Below, in pieces: positions 1 to 9,518 of a DNA stretch of 64,000 nucleotides. Every line of letters starts with the position of its first letter. Position 1 is the first letter of the stretch. The notes under the pieces were generated by a model. It was not told the origin of the DNA and made no database searches. It saw only the letters and a list, made by a program, of their open reading frames with translations. A program made the position numbers and the translations under genes. The stretch is from JADJWR01 sp964610575 (GTDB lineage Bacteria; Pseudomonadota; Gammaproteobacteria; Burkholderiales; Burkholderiaceae_F), in NCBI GenBank assembly GCA_964610575.1, contig CAZSYX010000002.1, positions 1 to 64,000 on the forward strand, given 5' to 3'.

Positions 1-285
1 CTTAGCCAACCCGAGGGCATCCGGGCCGGCAGTTCCCCTGAAACTTTTCACCGCGAGGCCGCGATCTCTGGGGCCGCGTGGCGCATTGCGTCGGCACGCG
101 CCGCCCCTTCGGCTGCCAGTCAGGACCGCCACTCTCCGTGCTACTCAGAAGGGGACGGCGCGTTTCTCAGAAGCTACTTCCACTTTGGTGCGTATGTCTT
201 TCATTCGACGCGAATTTGTCGGTCTGGCTCGGTTTTTTGCACTGTGGATAAGTGCTTGTTGTAATTAAAAAAAAGTTAGTTTCGC
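1..285. other. Non-coding region upstream of the dcw cluster
   Basis: No gene could be supported. A 60-codon open frame exists at 86-268 (+) but has no recognisable domain, no clear ribosome binding site and arginine-rich composition typical of chance GC-rich frames. The last 30 bases are AT-rich and lead into the mraZ promoter. Other betaproteobacteria can carry rsmI or rnpB near mraZ; I looked for RNase P RNA core motifs on both strands and did not find them. Confidence 0.5.
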
Positions 286-314
286 TTGACCCTCTCTGGG
301 GGCTGCTCTAAAGT
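286..314 (+). promoter_or_regulatory. Sigma70-type promoter of the dcw (mra) operon
   Basis: TTGACC at 286-291 and TAAAGT at 309-314 are separated by exactly 17 bases, a good match to a housekeeping promoter. Transcription would start near 320, at the edge of the MraZ-box repeats and about 100 bases before the mraZ start. No other good promoter was seen before the ftsA-ftsZ spacer, so this is probably the main promoter of the 16 kb cluster (inference). Confidence 0.65.
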
Positions 315-320
315 CGCGCA

Positions 321-346
321 GTGGGGAAATGTGGGACTTAGTGGAG
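321..346 (+). promoter_or_regulatory. MraZ operator: three 10-bp spaced GTGGRG-type repeats
   Basis: GTGGGG (321-326), GTGGGA (331-336) and GTGGAG (341-346) recur with an exact 10-base period, putting them on one helix face. MraZ in other bacteria binds TGGGN repeats spaced this way just downstream of the mra promoter and represses its own operon. The third repeat deviates (TGGAG). Position right after the predicted start site fits autoregulation. Confidence 0.65.
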
Positions 347-423
347 GAAAGTGTCTCCGCTGGCCTCGGATCGTGGTGCACACGCCGCGAAGGGGCATCT
401 CACAGCCTGAGCGGGGCGGGGGC

Positions 424-852
424 GTGTACCAAGGGCTGTCGAAACTGACGCTGGATGCGAAGGGGCGGATCTCCGTGCCGGCCCGGCATCGCGACGCGTT
501 GGTTGCGCAATGCGATGGGCGTGTGACGCTGACCCGCCACCCTGACGGCTGCCTCCTGCTGTATCCGAGGCCTCGCTGGGAGCAGAAGCGCGCTGAACTC
601 GTCCAACTGGCCCACTCGCGCCGCGTGCTGCAGCGGATCCTGATCGGCAGCGCAATCGACCTGGAACTCGACAGTTCGGGTCGCATCCTCATTTCGCCCG
701 AGCTGCGGGCAGCGGCCGGACTGGAGCGAGACGTGTTCCTGTCCGGCGTCGGCGAGCACTTCGAACTGTGGGAGCCGACGCGGATGGAAGAACTCGAGAA
801 GAAGCAACTCGCCCAAGGCGGCCTCGACGCCGCCGACGATTTCTCGGTCTGA
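424..852 (+). CDS. mraZ: Transcriptional regulator MraZ
   Basis: MraZ is a DNA-binding regulator of the dcw cluster. The 142-residue product has the two AbrB-like half-repeats of the family: a DAKGR motif near residues 11-15 with P19 and R23 following, and the matching DSSGR motif near 83-87. The GTG start at 424 was chosen because the product then opens VYQGLSKLTLDAKGR, aligning with the usual MraZ N-terminus; the open frame continues upstream only into promoter and operator DNA. A purine-rich G tract precedes the GTG. It is the first gene of the cluster and sits directly behind its own predicted operator. The stop lies 14 bases before the chosen rsmH start. Confidence 0.93.
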   Translation: MYQGLSKLTLDAKGRISVPARHRDALVAQCDGRVTLTRHPDGCLLLYPRPRWEQKRAELVQLAHSRRVLQRILIGSAIDLELDSSGRILISPELRAAAGLERDVFLSGVGEHFELWEPTRMEELEKKQLAQGGLDAADDFSV

Positions 853-866
853 GCGAGTGGGCGCTG

Positions 867-1837
<971 letters not shown>

Positions 1838-1841
<4 letters not shown>

Positions 1842-2164
1842 CCGGGCGGGCGATCAGCAACACCGCGGCCGTCTTTCTGCTCGCGGTGCTGCTCGTGCTG
1901 GCCTGCCTGTCGCTGGTGACGTCGCAGCACCGTGCGCGGGGCCTGTTCGTCGAGCTCGGCCGGCTGCAGTTGCAGGCTAAGGACCTGGAGGCCGAAGGCA
2001 ACCGCCTGCGCATCGAACTGGGCAAGGCGGCGCAGCCGGCGGCGGTGGCCGGTGCGGCGCGCCACCTCGGCCTGCGGCCGACGGAGAGCAAGCAGACGGT
2101 GTTCCTGCCTGAGGCGGCGCCTGTCGATCTGGCTGCGGCGGCGGCCGGGGAAGCGCAGCGATGA
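1838..2164 (+). CDS. ftsL: Cell division protein FtsL
   Basis: FtsL is a small bitopic divisome protein that pairs with FtsB, is recruited with FtsQ, and helps activate FtsWI. The 108-residue product has a short cytoplasmic tail, one transmembrane helix at about residues 9-27, then a periplasmic heptad-rich segment (about 33-62) fitting a coiled coil. Sequence similarity in this family is low, so identification rests on size, topology and position between rsmH and ftsI. ATGA overlaps join it to both neighbours. Its C-terminal tail is unusually alanine-rich. Confidence 0.9.
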
Positions 2165-3951
2165 TCAGGGCGTTCGGCTCCAAACGCGCGGGGCGCAACG
2201 CGGGCGGCGGGCGCGCGCGGGCCGACCGCGTTTCCTACTCCGCCAACCCGCTGCTGGTGGTGAAGCTGCCGGCATGGCGCTCGCGCGTGCTGCTGCTCCT
2301 GCTGTTCACCGGCTTCCTCGCGCTGGTGCTCCGCGCCGTCTACCTGCAGGGCGGTGTCGGCACCAACTTCCTGCAGCGACAGGGCGAGGTGCGCTACGCG
2401 CGCACGCTCGATGTGCCCGGCACGCGGGGAAAAGTGCTCGACCGCAACGGAGTCGTCCTCGCCGCGTCGGTGCCGGCGCGGGCGATCTGGGCGATTCCGG
2501 ACGATGTCGACGCCACGCCCGAGCAGCTGGCGCAACTGGCCCGGCTGCTGCAGATGCCGCTGCCGGAACTCAAGCGCAAGCTGGCCGACGACGACCGCAA
2601 GTTCACCTTCCTTCGCCGTCAGGTCGACCTGGAGGTGGCGAAGAAGATCCAGGCGCTGAAGCTGGCCGGCATCCACCAGAGCCCCGAGTTCAAGCGCCAC
2701 TATCCGGAAGGGCCGGCGGTGGCGCATGTGACCGGCTTCACCAACGTGGAAGACCGCGGCCAGGAAGGCGTCGAACTCGCCTGGGAGTCGGTGCTCGCGG
2801 CGCGGACGGGCAGCCGGCGCGTGATCAAGGACCGCCTCGGCAACGTGGTCGAGGAAGACTGGCTGCTGGCGCCGGCCGACGGCAACGACGTCCGGCTGTC
2901 GATCGACAGCCGCATCCAGTTCATCGCCTTCAGCGCGCTGAAAAGCGCCCTCGACACGCACAAAGCGAAGGCCGGCGCGGTGATCGTGCTCGACACCATC
3001 ACCGGTGAGATCCTGGCGCTCGCCAGCTTGCCGAGCTTCGACCCGAACACCCGCGGCCAGTGGCAAAAGGAGGCGGTGCGCAACCGCGTCATCACCGACA
3101 CCTTCGAGCCTGGCTCGACGATGAAGCCGTTCTCGATTGCGGCGGCGATCGAAGCGGGCAAGGTGAGCCCGCAGCAGACCATCCAGACGGCGCCGGGCAA
3201 GCTGACCATCGGCGGCCGAACGATCGGCGATGCGCACGCTTACGGGCTGCTGACCGTTTCCGAGGTCGTGGCCAAGTCGAGCAACGTCGGCACAGCAAAG
3301 ATTGCGCTCGACCTGCCGGCGGAAACGCTTTGGGATTTGTACACGAAGGTCGGCTTTGGGCAGGCACCGCGAGTTGCCGTCGGCGCCGTTGCGGGGCGGC
3401 TGCGGCCGGCCAGTGCCTGGCGGCCGATCGAGCAGGCGACCATTGCCTACGGCTACGGCGTGTCAGTCTCGCTGCTGCAACTGGCGCGTGCCTACTCCGT
3501 GTTCGCGCGTGACGGCGACATGGTGCCGCTGAGCCTGCTGAAGCTCGATGCGCCGCCGGCATCGATCCCGGTGCTGCGGCCGGAAACTGCGGCCGCGATG
3601 CGCAGCATGCTGGAGATGGCGGTCGGCAACGGCGGCACCGCACCGCGCGCCCGCATCGACGGCTATCGAGTGGCCGGCAAGACGGGTACGGCACGCAAGC
3701 TGCGCGACGGGCGCTACGTCAGCGAATACGTGGCGTCCTTCGCCGGCTTCGCTCCCGCGTCAAAGCCGCGACTCGTCATTGCGGTGATGATCGACGAGCC
3801 CGATGCGGGGCAGTTCTACGGTGGCCAGGTGGCCGCGCCCGTGTTTGCGGAAGTCGCCGCGCGCAGCCTGCGCACCCTGCAGGTGCCCCCGGATGCGGCG
3901 CCGACCGTGGTGGCGCGCAGCCGCGCCGAGCCGCGGGAGGGGGCACTGTGA
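2161..3951 (+). CDS. ftsI: Peptidoglycan D,D-transpeptidase FtsI (PBP3)
   Basis: FtsI crosslinks septal peptidoglycan as a class B penicillin-binding protein. The 596-residue protein has one N-terminal membrane anchor (about residues 40-60), a non-catalytic pedestal domain, and a transpeptidase domain with the three active-site motifs: STMK with nucleophile Ser319, SSN at 373-375, and KTG at 507-509. Length matches betaproteobacterial PBP3. The start overlaps the ftsL stop (ATGA). Its partner glycosyltransferase FtsW is encoded in the same operon. The N-terminal about 35 residues are arginine- and glycine-rich and presumably cytoplasmic. Confidence 0.97.
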   Translation: MIRAFGSKRAGRNAGGGRARADRVSYSANPLLVVKLPAWRSRVLLLLLFTGFLALVLRAVYLQGGVGTNFLQRQGEVRYARTLDVPGTRGKVLDRNGVVLAASVPARAIWAIPDDVDATPEQLAQLARLLQMPLPELKRKLADDDRKFTFLRRQVDLEVAKKIQALKLAGIHQSPEFKRHYPEGPAVAHVTGFTNVEDRGQEGVELAWESVLAARTGSRRVIKDRLGNVVEEDWLLAPADGNDVRLSIDSRIQFIAFSALKSALDTHKAKAGAVIVLDTITGEILALASLPSFDPNTRGQWQKEAVRNRVITDTFEPGSTMKPFSIAAAIEAGKVSPQQTIQTAPGKLTIGGRTIGDAHAYGLLTVSEVVAKSSNVGTAKIALDLPAETLWDLYTKVGFGQAPRVAVGAVAGRLRPASAWRPIEQATIAYGYGVSVSLLQLARAYSVFARDGDMVPLSLLKLDAPPASIPVLRPETAAAMRSMLEMAVGNGGTAPRARIDGYRVAGKTGTARKLRDGRYVSEYVASFAGFAPASKPRLVIAVMIDEPDAGQFYGGQVAAPVFAEVAARSLRTLQVPPDAAPTVVARSRAEPREGAL

Positions 3952-5507
3952 CCGCCCCGCGCGCCGAAGTCACGCACATCCTCGCTTGGCTGCGGACCCA
4001 CGCCTCCGCAGCTGCCGCTCACCGCGGCCACCTGCAACTGGACAGCCGTTGCATCGGGGCTGGCGACATCTTCGTCGCCCTGCCGGGCGCCGCGGGCGGC
4101 GGCGACGACGGCCGCCGCTACCTGCAGGCGGCGCGCAGCCGCGGAGCAGTAGCGGCACTGGTCGAGGCCGACGGCTTCGATGGCGCCGATGCCGGCCTGC
4201 CCGTGCTGGCGGTGGCCAAGTTGCGGCATCTGCTGGGCCAGGTGGCGGCGAGCTACTACGGACAGCCCAGCGAGTCGATGCAGGTCGTGGGCGTCACCGG
4301 CACCAATGGCAAGACATCGACCGCGTTCTGGATCGCGCAGATGCTGTCGCGCGCCGGGAAGCGCTGCGCGGTGCTGGGCACGGTGGGCAGTGGATTTCCG
4401 GGCGAGCCGCTCGCCGATTCGGCGCTGACGACGCCCGATGCGATCGCACTACAGCGCGAAGCGCTGCGGCTGCGTGATGCGGGCGCGCGCGCGCTGGCGA
4501 TGGAAGTCTCGTCGATCGGGCTGGAGCAGGGCCGTGCCAACGGCATGAGCTTCGACGTCGCGGTGTTCACCAACCTGACGCGTGACCATCTTGATTACCA
4601 CGGCACGATGCAGGCCTACGAGGCTGCCAAGGCGCTGCTGTTCGACTGGCCGACGCTGACTGCCGCCGTGCTGAACCTCGAAGACCCGGCGGGGCGCCGG
4701 CTGCTGTCGCGACTCGCCGGGCGCGCCCGAGGCGGCGCGCTGCAGATCACCGGTTTCACGACTGCCGCCGGCGAGATTGACGCAGCCGGCTCCGCGGCCG
4801 TCGAAAATCTGCTCAGCGCGCGCGACATCCGCGTCGGCGCCGATGGTCTCGAGTTCACGCTTCAGTGCGGGCGCAGCGAGCGCAGGATGGCCGTGCCGCT
4901 GGTCGGCAGTTTCAACGTTTCCAATCTGCTGGCGACGATCGGCGCGGCTCTTGCCTGCGGCACTGATCTTGAGGCGGCCTGTCGCATCGCGCCGATGCTC
5001 GTGCCACCGCCGGGTCGCATGCAGCGCGTGCGTGTGCGAAACGGCGACGGGCCCCTGGCGGTCGTCGACTACGCGCACACGGCCGACGCCATCGAGCAGG
5101 CCCTGCTGGCGCTGCGGCCACAGGCGGCGGCGCGTGGCGGCAGGTTGTGGATTGTCTTCGGCGCCGGAGGCGATCGCGATCCCGGCAAGCGCGCGCCGAT
5201 GGGCGCGGCGGCAGGCCGCTGTGCCGATCGGGTGGTGATCACCTCCGACAACCCGCGCCGCGAGGATCCGTCGCTAATCGTCGCTGCTATCGCTGCCGGT
5301 GTGCCATCGCGGGACTGCGTGGAACTCATCGTCGATCGGGCCGAAGCGATCGCGCATGCGCTTGCCGCTGCTGACGATCGCGACGTGGTGCTGATCGCCG
5401 GCAAGGGCCACGAGGCGACCCAGGACATCGGCGGCGTGAAGCGGCCGTTCTCGGATGTCGAGCAGGTGCGGGCGGCGCTCAAGGCGCGAGCGAGGGTGAC
5501 ATGCTGA
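3948..5507 (+). CDS. murE: UDP-MurNAc-L-Ala-D-Glu:meso-diaminopimelate ligase MurE
   Basis: MurE adds the third stem residue to UDP-MurNAc-L-Ala-D-Glu in the cytoplasm. The 519-residue product contains the Mur-ligase ATP site GTNGKT (118-123) and a DNPR motif at 434-437. DNPR is the known signature of ligases that use meso-diaminopimelate rather than lysine, so the organism very likely makes A2pm-type peptidoglycan. The start is GTG at 3948, overlapping the ftsI stop as GTGA and preceded by a strong GGGAGGGGG stretch. It overlaps murF by 7 bases. Confidence 0.96.
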   Translation: MTAPRAEVTHILAWLRTHASAAAAHRGHLQLDSRCIGAGDIFVALPGAAGGGDDGRRYLQAARSRGAVAALVEADGFDGADAGLPVLAVAKLRHLLGQVAASYYGQPSESMQVVGVTGTNGKTSTAFWIAQMLSRAGKRCAVLGTVGSGFPGEPLADSALTTPDAIALQREALRLRDAGARALAMEVSSIGLEQGRANGMSFDVAVFTNLTRDHLDYHGTMQAYEAAKALLFDWPTLTAAVLNLEDPAGRRLLSRLAGRARGGALQITGFTTAAGEIDAAGSAAVENLLSARDIRVGADGLEFTLQCGRSERRMAVPLVGSFNVSNLLATIGAALACGTDLEAACRIAPMLVPPPGRMQRVRVRNGDGPLAVVDYAHTADAIEQALLALRPQAAARGGRLWIVFGAGGDRDPGKRAPMGAAAGRCADRVVITSDNPRREDPSLIVAAIAAGVPSRDCVELIVDRAEAIAHALAAADDRDVVLIAGKGHEATQDIGGVKRPFSDVEQVRAALKARARVTC

Positions 5508-6865
5508 GCGCAGCCGAACTCGCGGCCAGCATTCCCGGCGCCGTCATCCAGGGCGATGCGAACGCGCGCTTCACGTCGGTGTGCAGCGACTCGCGGCAGA
5601 TCCGGCCCGGCTGCCTGTTCGTCGCCCTGCGCGGCGAGCGGTTCGACGGGCATGCCTTCGTCGCCGAGGCAGCGCGCGGCGGCGCTTCGGTGGCGTTGGT
5701 CGAGCAGCCGGTCGATGCCGCGCTCTCGCAGGTGATCGTGCCGAACAGCCGGCGTGCGCTTGGCCTGGCAGCGGCGGCATGGCGCGCCCGCTTCCGGTTG
5801 CCGCTGATCGCGGTCACCGGCAGCAACGGCAAGACGACCGTAACGCAGATGCTGGCGAGCATCCTGGGGCGCGCATTTGGGCCGGCGCGCCGGCTGGCCA
5901 CGCGCGGCAATCTGAACAACGACATCGGCCTGCCGCTGATGCTGTTCGACCTTGTTGCCGGCCACAAGGCGGCGGTGCTCGAACTCGGCATGAACCATCC
6001 GGGCGAGATCGCCTATCTGGCTCAACTGGCGCAGCCGACCGTGGCGCTGGTCAACAACGCGCAGCGCGAGCACCAGGAGTTCCTCGGCAGTGTCGAGGCG
6101 ACAGCGCGCGAGAATGGGGCCGCGATCGCCGCCCTGCCGCCGGAGGGCGTCGCGGTATTCCCGGCCGACGACCCGTGCGCGTCGATCTGGCGCAATCTCG
6201 CGGGCACGCGACGCGTCATCGATTTCGCGCGCGCCGCCGATGCGACCGTGACGGCGGAATGCACGCTGCAGGCCGATGGCTCGGAACTGGAGATCGCCAC
6301 TCCGGTTGGCCTGATCAGGACTCGCATCGCCGTACCGGGCGAGCACAACGTGCACAACGCGCTGGCGGCGAGCGCCGCCGCGCTGGCCATCGACGTGCCG
6401 CCGAGCGCCATTGCCACCGGGCTGGCGATGTTCACCGCGGTCGGCGGGCGCGGGGTCCGGTCGCGCACGGCGGGCGGCGCCGAACTGATCGACGACACCT
6501 ACAACGCCAACCCGGACTCGGTGCGCGCGGCGATCGACCTGCTCGCCGCCGCCGCGCGGCCGCGAGTCCTGATCCTCGGCGACATGGGCGAGGTCGGCAG
6601 TCGCAGCGCGGAGTATCACCGCGAGGTCGGCGCCTACGCGAAGAGCCGCGGCATCGATGTGCTGCTGGGCACGGGGGCGGCGATGCGCGATGCCTGTGCT
6701 GCCTTCGGCGCCGGTGCCGAGCACTTCGCCGACATCGAGGCCCTGCGCGAACGCGCGCAGGGCCTCGCGAAGCCAGGCACAACGATCCTCGTCAAAGGGT
6801 CGCGCTTCATGCGCATGGAGCGCGCGGTGGCGGCGCTCGGCGCGGTGATGGTTGGGGCGCACTGA
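5501..6865 (+). CDS. murF: UDP-MurNAc-tripeptide:D-alanyl-D-alanine ligase MurF
   Basis: MurF attaches D-Ala-D-Ala to UDP-MurNAc-tripeptide, completing the cytoplasmic pentapeptide. The 454-residue product has the N-terminal MurF-type substrate domain (CSDSRQI.PG near 28-37), the ATP-binding GSNGKTT at 107-113, a central NNDIGLP segment and the C-terminal DDTYNANPDS motif typical of MurF. ATG at 5501 lies within the end of murE. Its D-Ala-D-Ala substrate is supplied by DdlB, encoded in the same operon. The TGATG junction couples it to mraY. Confidence 0.96.
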   Translation: MLSAAELAASIPGAVIQGDANARFTSVCSDSRQIRPGCLFVALRGERFDGHAFVAEAARGGASVALVEQPVDAALSQVIVPNSRRALGLAAAAWRARFRLPLIAVTGSNGKTTVTQMLASILGRAFGPARRLATRGNLNNDIGLPLMLFDLVAGHKAAVLELGMNHPGEIAYLAQLAQPTVALVNNAQREHQEFLGSVEATARENGAAIAALPPEGVAVFPADDPCASIWRNLAGTRRVIDFARAADATVTAECTLQADGSELEIATPVGLIRTRIAVPGEHNVHNALAASAAALAIDVPPSAIATGLAMFTAVGGRGVRSRTAGGAELIDDTYNANPDSVRAAIDLLAAAARPRVLILGDMGEVGSRSAEYHREVGAYAKSRGIDVLLGTGAAMRDACAAFGAGAEHFADIEALRERAQGLAKPGTTILVKGSRFMRMERAVAALGAVMVGAH

Positions 6866-8019
6866 TGCTGCTCGAACTGTTCGAATGGCTGGCGCGCGAC
6901 ATCCGCGCATTCAACGTGTTCTCCTACCTGACGCTGCGCGCCGTGCTGGCGGCCGGCACGGCGCTCGTCATCGGCCTCGTTGCCGGGCCTTGGGTGATCC
7001 GCAAGCTCACCGAAATGAAGATCGGCCAGGCCATTCGCACCGAAGGGCCGCAGTCGCATCTGTCGAAGTCGGGCACGCCGACGATGGGCGGGGCGCTGAT
7101 CCTGATCTCGATCGGCGTGACCACGCTGCTTTGGGCCGATCTCGCCAACCGTTTCATCTGGGTCGTGCTGCTGGTCACGCTCGGCTTCGGCTGGGTCGGC
7201 TGGGTCGACGACTACCGCAAGGTCGTGCGCCGCAATCCCAAGGGCATGAGCGCGCGCGAGAAGTACTTCTGGCAGTCGCTGATCGGGCTGGTTGCCGCCT
7301 TTTACCTCGCCTTCGCGATCGCCGCGCCGAACACCGAGAAGCTGCTGCCGCTGATGTGGCAATGGGTGGCGAGCGGTTTCGAGCTCGACCTGCCAAGCCG
7401 GTCGGACCTGATCGTGCCCTTCTTCAAGAACTACGCGTACCCGATGGGCGTGTTCGGCTTCGTGATCCTGTCCTACCTGGTGATCGTCGGCACCAGCAAT
7501 GCGGTCAACCTGACCGACGGGCTCGACGGCCTGGCGATCCTGCCGGCGTCGATGATCGGCGCGGCGCTCGGCATCTTTGCCTACGTCATCGGCCGCGCCG
7601 ACTTCTCGCGCTATCTGTTCTTTCCGTTCATTCCCGGTGCCGGCGAACTGGTGATCATCTGCGCGGCGATTGCCGGCAGCGGGCTGGCGTTCCTCTGGTT
7701 CAACGCCTATCCGGCGCAGGTCTTCATGGGCGACGTCGGCGCGCTGGCGCTCGGCGGCGCGCTCGGCACGATCGCCGTAATCACGCGGCAGGAGATCGTG
7801 CTGTTCATCATGGGAGGCGTGTTCGTCGCCGAGACGGTCTCGGTGATGCTGCAGGTCGGCTACTTCAAGCTCACCGGCGGCAAGCGCATCTTCCGCATGG
7901 CGCCGCTGCACCATCACTTCGAGCTTTCCGGCTGGAAGGAGAACCAGGTGGTGGTCCGCTTCTGGATCATCACCATCATGCTGGTGCTGGTCGGCCTGTC
8001 GACGCTGAAGATCCGATGA
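6865..8019 (+). CDS. mraY: Phospho-MurNAc-pentapeptide transferase MraY
   Basis: MraY transfers phospho-MurNAc-pentapeptide from UDP to undecaprenyl phosphate, making lipid I at the inner membrane. The 384-residue protein has about ten hydrophobic helices and the family motifs: the cytoplasmic VDDYRK near the N-terminal third, NLTDGLDGL, FMGDVG, and APLHHHFE near the C-terminus. ATG at 6865 overlaps the murF stop as TGATG; the open frame continues upstream only as non-homologous shadow sequence. Length is slightly above the enterobacterial enzyme and normal for betaproteobacteria. Confidence 0.97.
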   Translation: MLLELFEWLARDIRAFNVFSYLTLRAVLAAGTALVIGLVAGPWVIRKLTEMKIGQAIRTEGPQSHLSKSGTPTMGGALILISIGVTTLLWADLANRFIWVVLLVTLGFGWVGWVDDYRKVVRRNPKGMSAREKYFWQSLIGLVAAFYLAFAIAAPNTEKLLPLMWQWVASGFELDLPSRSDLIVPFFKNYAYPMGVFGFVILSYLVIVGTSNAVNLTDGLDGLAILPASMIGAALGIFAYVIGRADFSRYLFFPFIPGAGELVIICAAIAGSGLAFLWFNAYPAQVFMGDVGALALGGALGTIAVITRQEIVLFIMGGVFVAETVSVMLQVGYFKLTGGKRIFRMAPLHHHFELSGWKENQVVVRFWIITIMLVLVGLSTLKIR

Positions 8020-9518
8020 TCGACGTTGCCGGCCAGACTGCGGTGGTGCTGGGCCTCGGCCAGTCGGGGCTGGCGATGGCGCGCGCGCTTGTCGAAGGCG
8101 GCGCGACGGTCCGCGTTGCCGACACGCGCGCCGAGCCGCCGATGCTTGCCGTGCTGCGCGCCGGACTGCCGCAGGTGTCATTCAGTGGCGGTCACTTCGA
8201 AAGCGCCTTGCTGAATGGCGCCACGCTGCTGGCGTTGTCTCCGGGGCTGTCGCCGACGCACTCGGCGGCGGCGCCGCTGGTCACTGCGGCGAAGAAAGCC
8301 GGCATTGACATGGTCGGCGAGATCGAACTGTTCGCCCGCGCGTTGGCTGCCTTGAAGGCGAGCCGCGACTATGCGCCGCGCGTGGTTGGTGTCACCGGCA
8401 CCAATGGCAAGACGACCACGGCGCGGCTGGCGGGCCTGCTGATCGAGCGTTCGGGACGTTCCGTCGCCGTGGCCGGCAACATCTCGCCGACTGCGCTGGA
8501 CACGCTGCGCGAGTGCCTGCGCGAGAACCGTCTGCCCGACACCTGGGTGCTGGAACTGTCGAGCTTCCAGCTGGCGACGACGCGCTCGCTCGTCTGCGAT
8601 GCGGCCACGGTGCTGAACATAACGCAGGACCACCTCGACTGGCACGGCAGCTTCGACGCCTATGTCAAGGCGAAGGCCCGCATCTTCTCGCCTCGCACGG
8701 TGCAGGTGCTCAACCGCGACGACTCGGTCGTTGCCGCGATGGCGAGGAAGTCGTCGCGGGTGGTGACGTTCCGCCTGCAGTCGCCGACGCAGGCCGACGA
8801 GTACGGCCTGCTCACTGACGGCGGCATCACGTGGCTCGCCTACGCGGAAGACCTGGCGCATGGCCACCGCCGTCGCCGGCCCGAAGCCGAGCAGGACGTG
8901 GCGGCCGAGCAGCTCTTCGTGCACCGGCTGATGCCGGCCGACGCGCTTGCCATCCGCGGCCGGCACAACGCCGGCAACGCGCTCGCGGCGCTGGCCCTGG
9001 CACGGGCGATCGGCTGCCCGCTGGCGCCGATGCTGCACGCGCTGCGCGCCTACCGCGGCGAACCCCACCGGGTGCAGCTGATCGCCACTGTCGGCGGCGT
9101 CCAGTACTACGACGACAGCAAGGGGACCAACGTCGGCGCCACGGTAGCCGCGCTCGACGGCCTGGCTGCCGACGGCCTGCGGCTGGTGGTCATCCTCGGC
9201 GGCGACGGCAAGGGCCAGGACTTCACGCCGCTGGCCGCACCGCTGGCGCGCGCTGCCCGCGCGGTCGTGCTGATCGGCCGCGATGCCGCTCTGGTCGAAA
9301 AGGCAATCGGTGCAGGCGGCGCGCCGTATCCGATCCTTCACGCGCAGTCGCTGCCGCAGGCGGTCGACCTCGCTGCCGGCGAGGCGCGCGAAGGTGATGC
9401 AGTGCTGCTGTCGCCGGCGTGCGCCAGCCTCGACATGTTTCGCGACTACGTGCACCGTGCCGAGGTCTTTGCCGAGGCAGTGCGCGAGCGGGCGCCGCTG
9501 GAAGGCCAGCCATGCTAG
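8016..9518 (+). CDS. murD: UDP-MurNAc-L-alanine:D-glutamate ligase MurD
   Basis: MurD adds D-glutamate to UDP-MurNAc-L-Ala. The 500-residue product begins with a Rossmann-like UDP-binding region (VVLGLGQSGLA), followed by GTNGKT at about 128-133 and the conserved YYDDSKGTN segment in the central domain. It is longer than the roughly 440-residue enterobacterial enzyme; extra sequence includes a charged HGHRRRRPEAEQD stretch in the middle, a feature I associate with betaproteobacterial MurD. It overlaps mraY by ATGA and ftsW by 7 bases. Confidence 0.95.
   Translation: MIDVAGQTAVVLGLGQSGLAMARALVEGGATVRVADTRAEPPMLAVLRAGLPQVSFSGGHFESALLNGATLLALSPGLSPTHSAAAPLVTAAKKAGIDMVGEIELFARALAALKASRDYAPRVVGVTGTNGKTTTARLAGLLIERSGRSVAVAGNISPTALDTLRECLRENRLPDTWVLELSSFQLATTRSLVCDAATVLNITQDHLDWHGSFDAYVKAKARIFSPRTVQVLNRDDSVVAAMARKSSRVVTFRLQSPTQADEYGLLTDGGITWLAYAEDLAHGHRRRRPEAEQDVAAEQLFVHRLMPADALAIRGRHNAGNALAALALARAIGCPLAPMLHALRAYRGEPHRVQLIATVGGVQYYDDSKGTNVGATVAALDGLAADGLRLVVILGGDGKGQDFTPLAAPLARAARAVVLIGRDAALVEKAIGAGGAPYPILHAQSLPQAVDLAAGEAREGDAVLLSPACASLDMFRDYVHRAEVFAEAVRERAPLEGQPC

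Noticed and set aside
86..268. 60-codon open frame upstream of mraZ
   Set aside because: No domain, no ribosome binding site, arginine-rich composition, and it ends just before the promoter; looks like chance.
1..285. Possible RNase P RNA or rsmI end upstream of mraZ
   Set aside because: Core RNase P RNA motifs and RsmI motifs were not found on either strand.
5069..6910. 613-codon antisense frame opposite murE-murF
   Set aside because: Low-complexity shadow of conserved Mur ligase genes; no recognisable motif.
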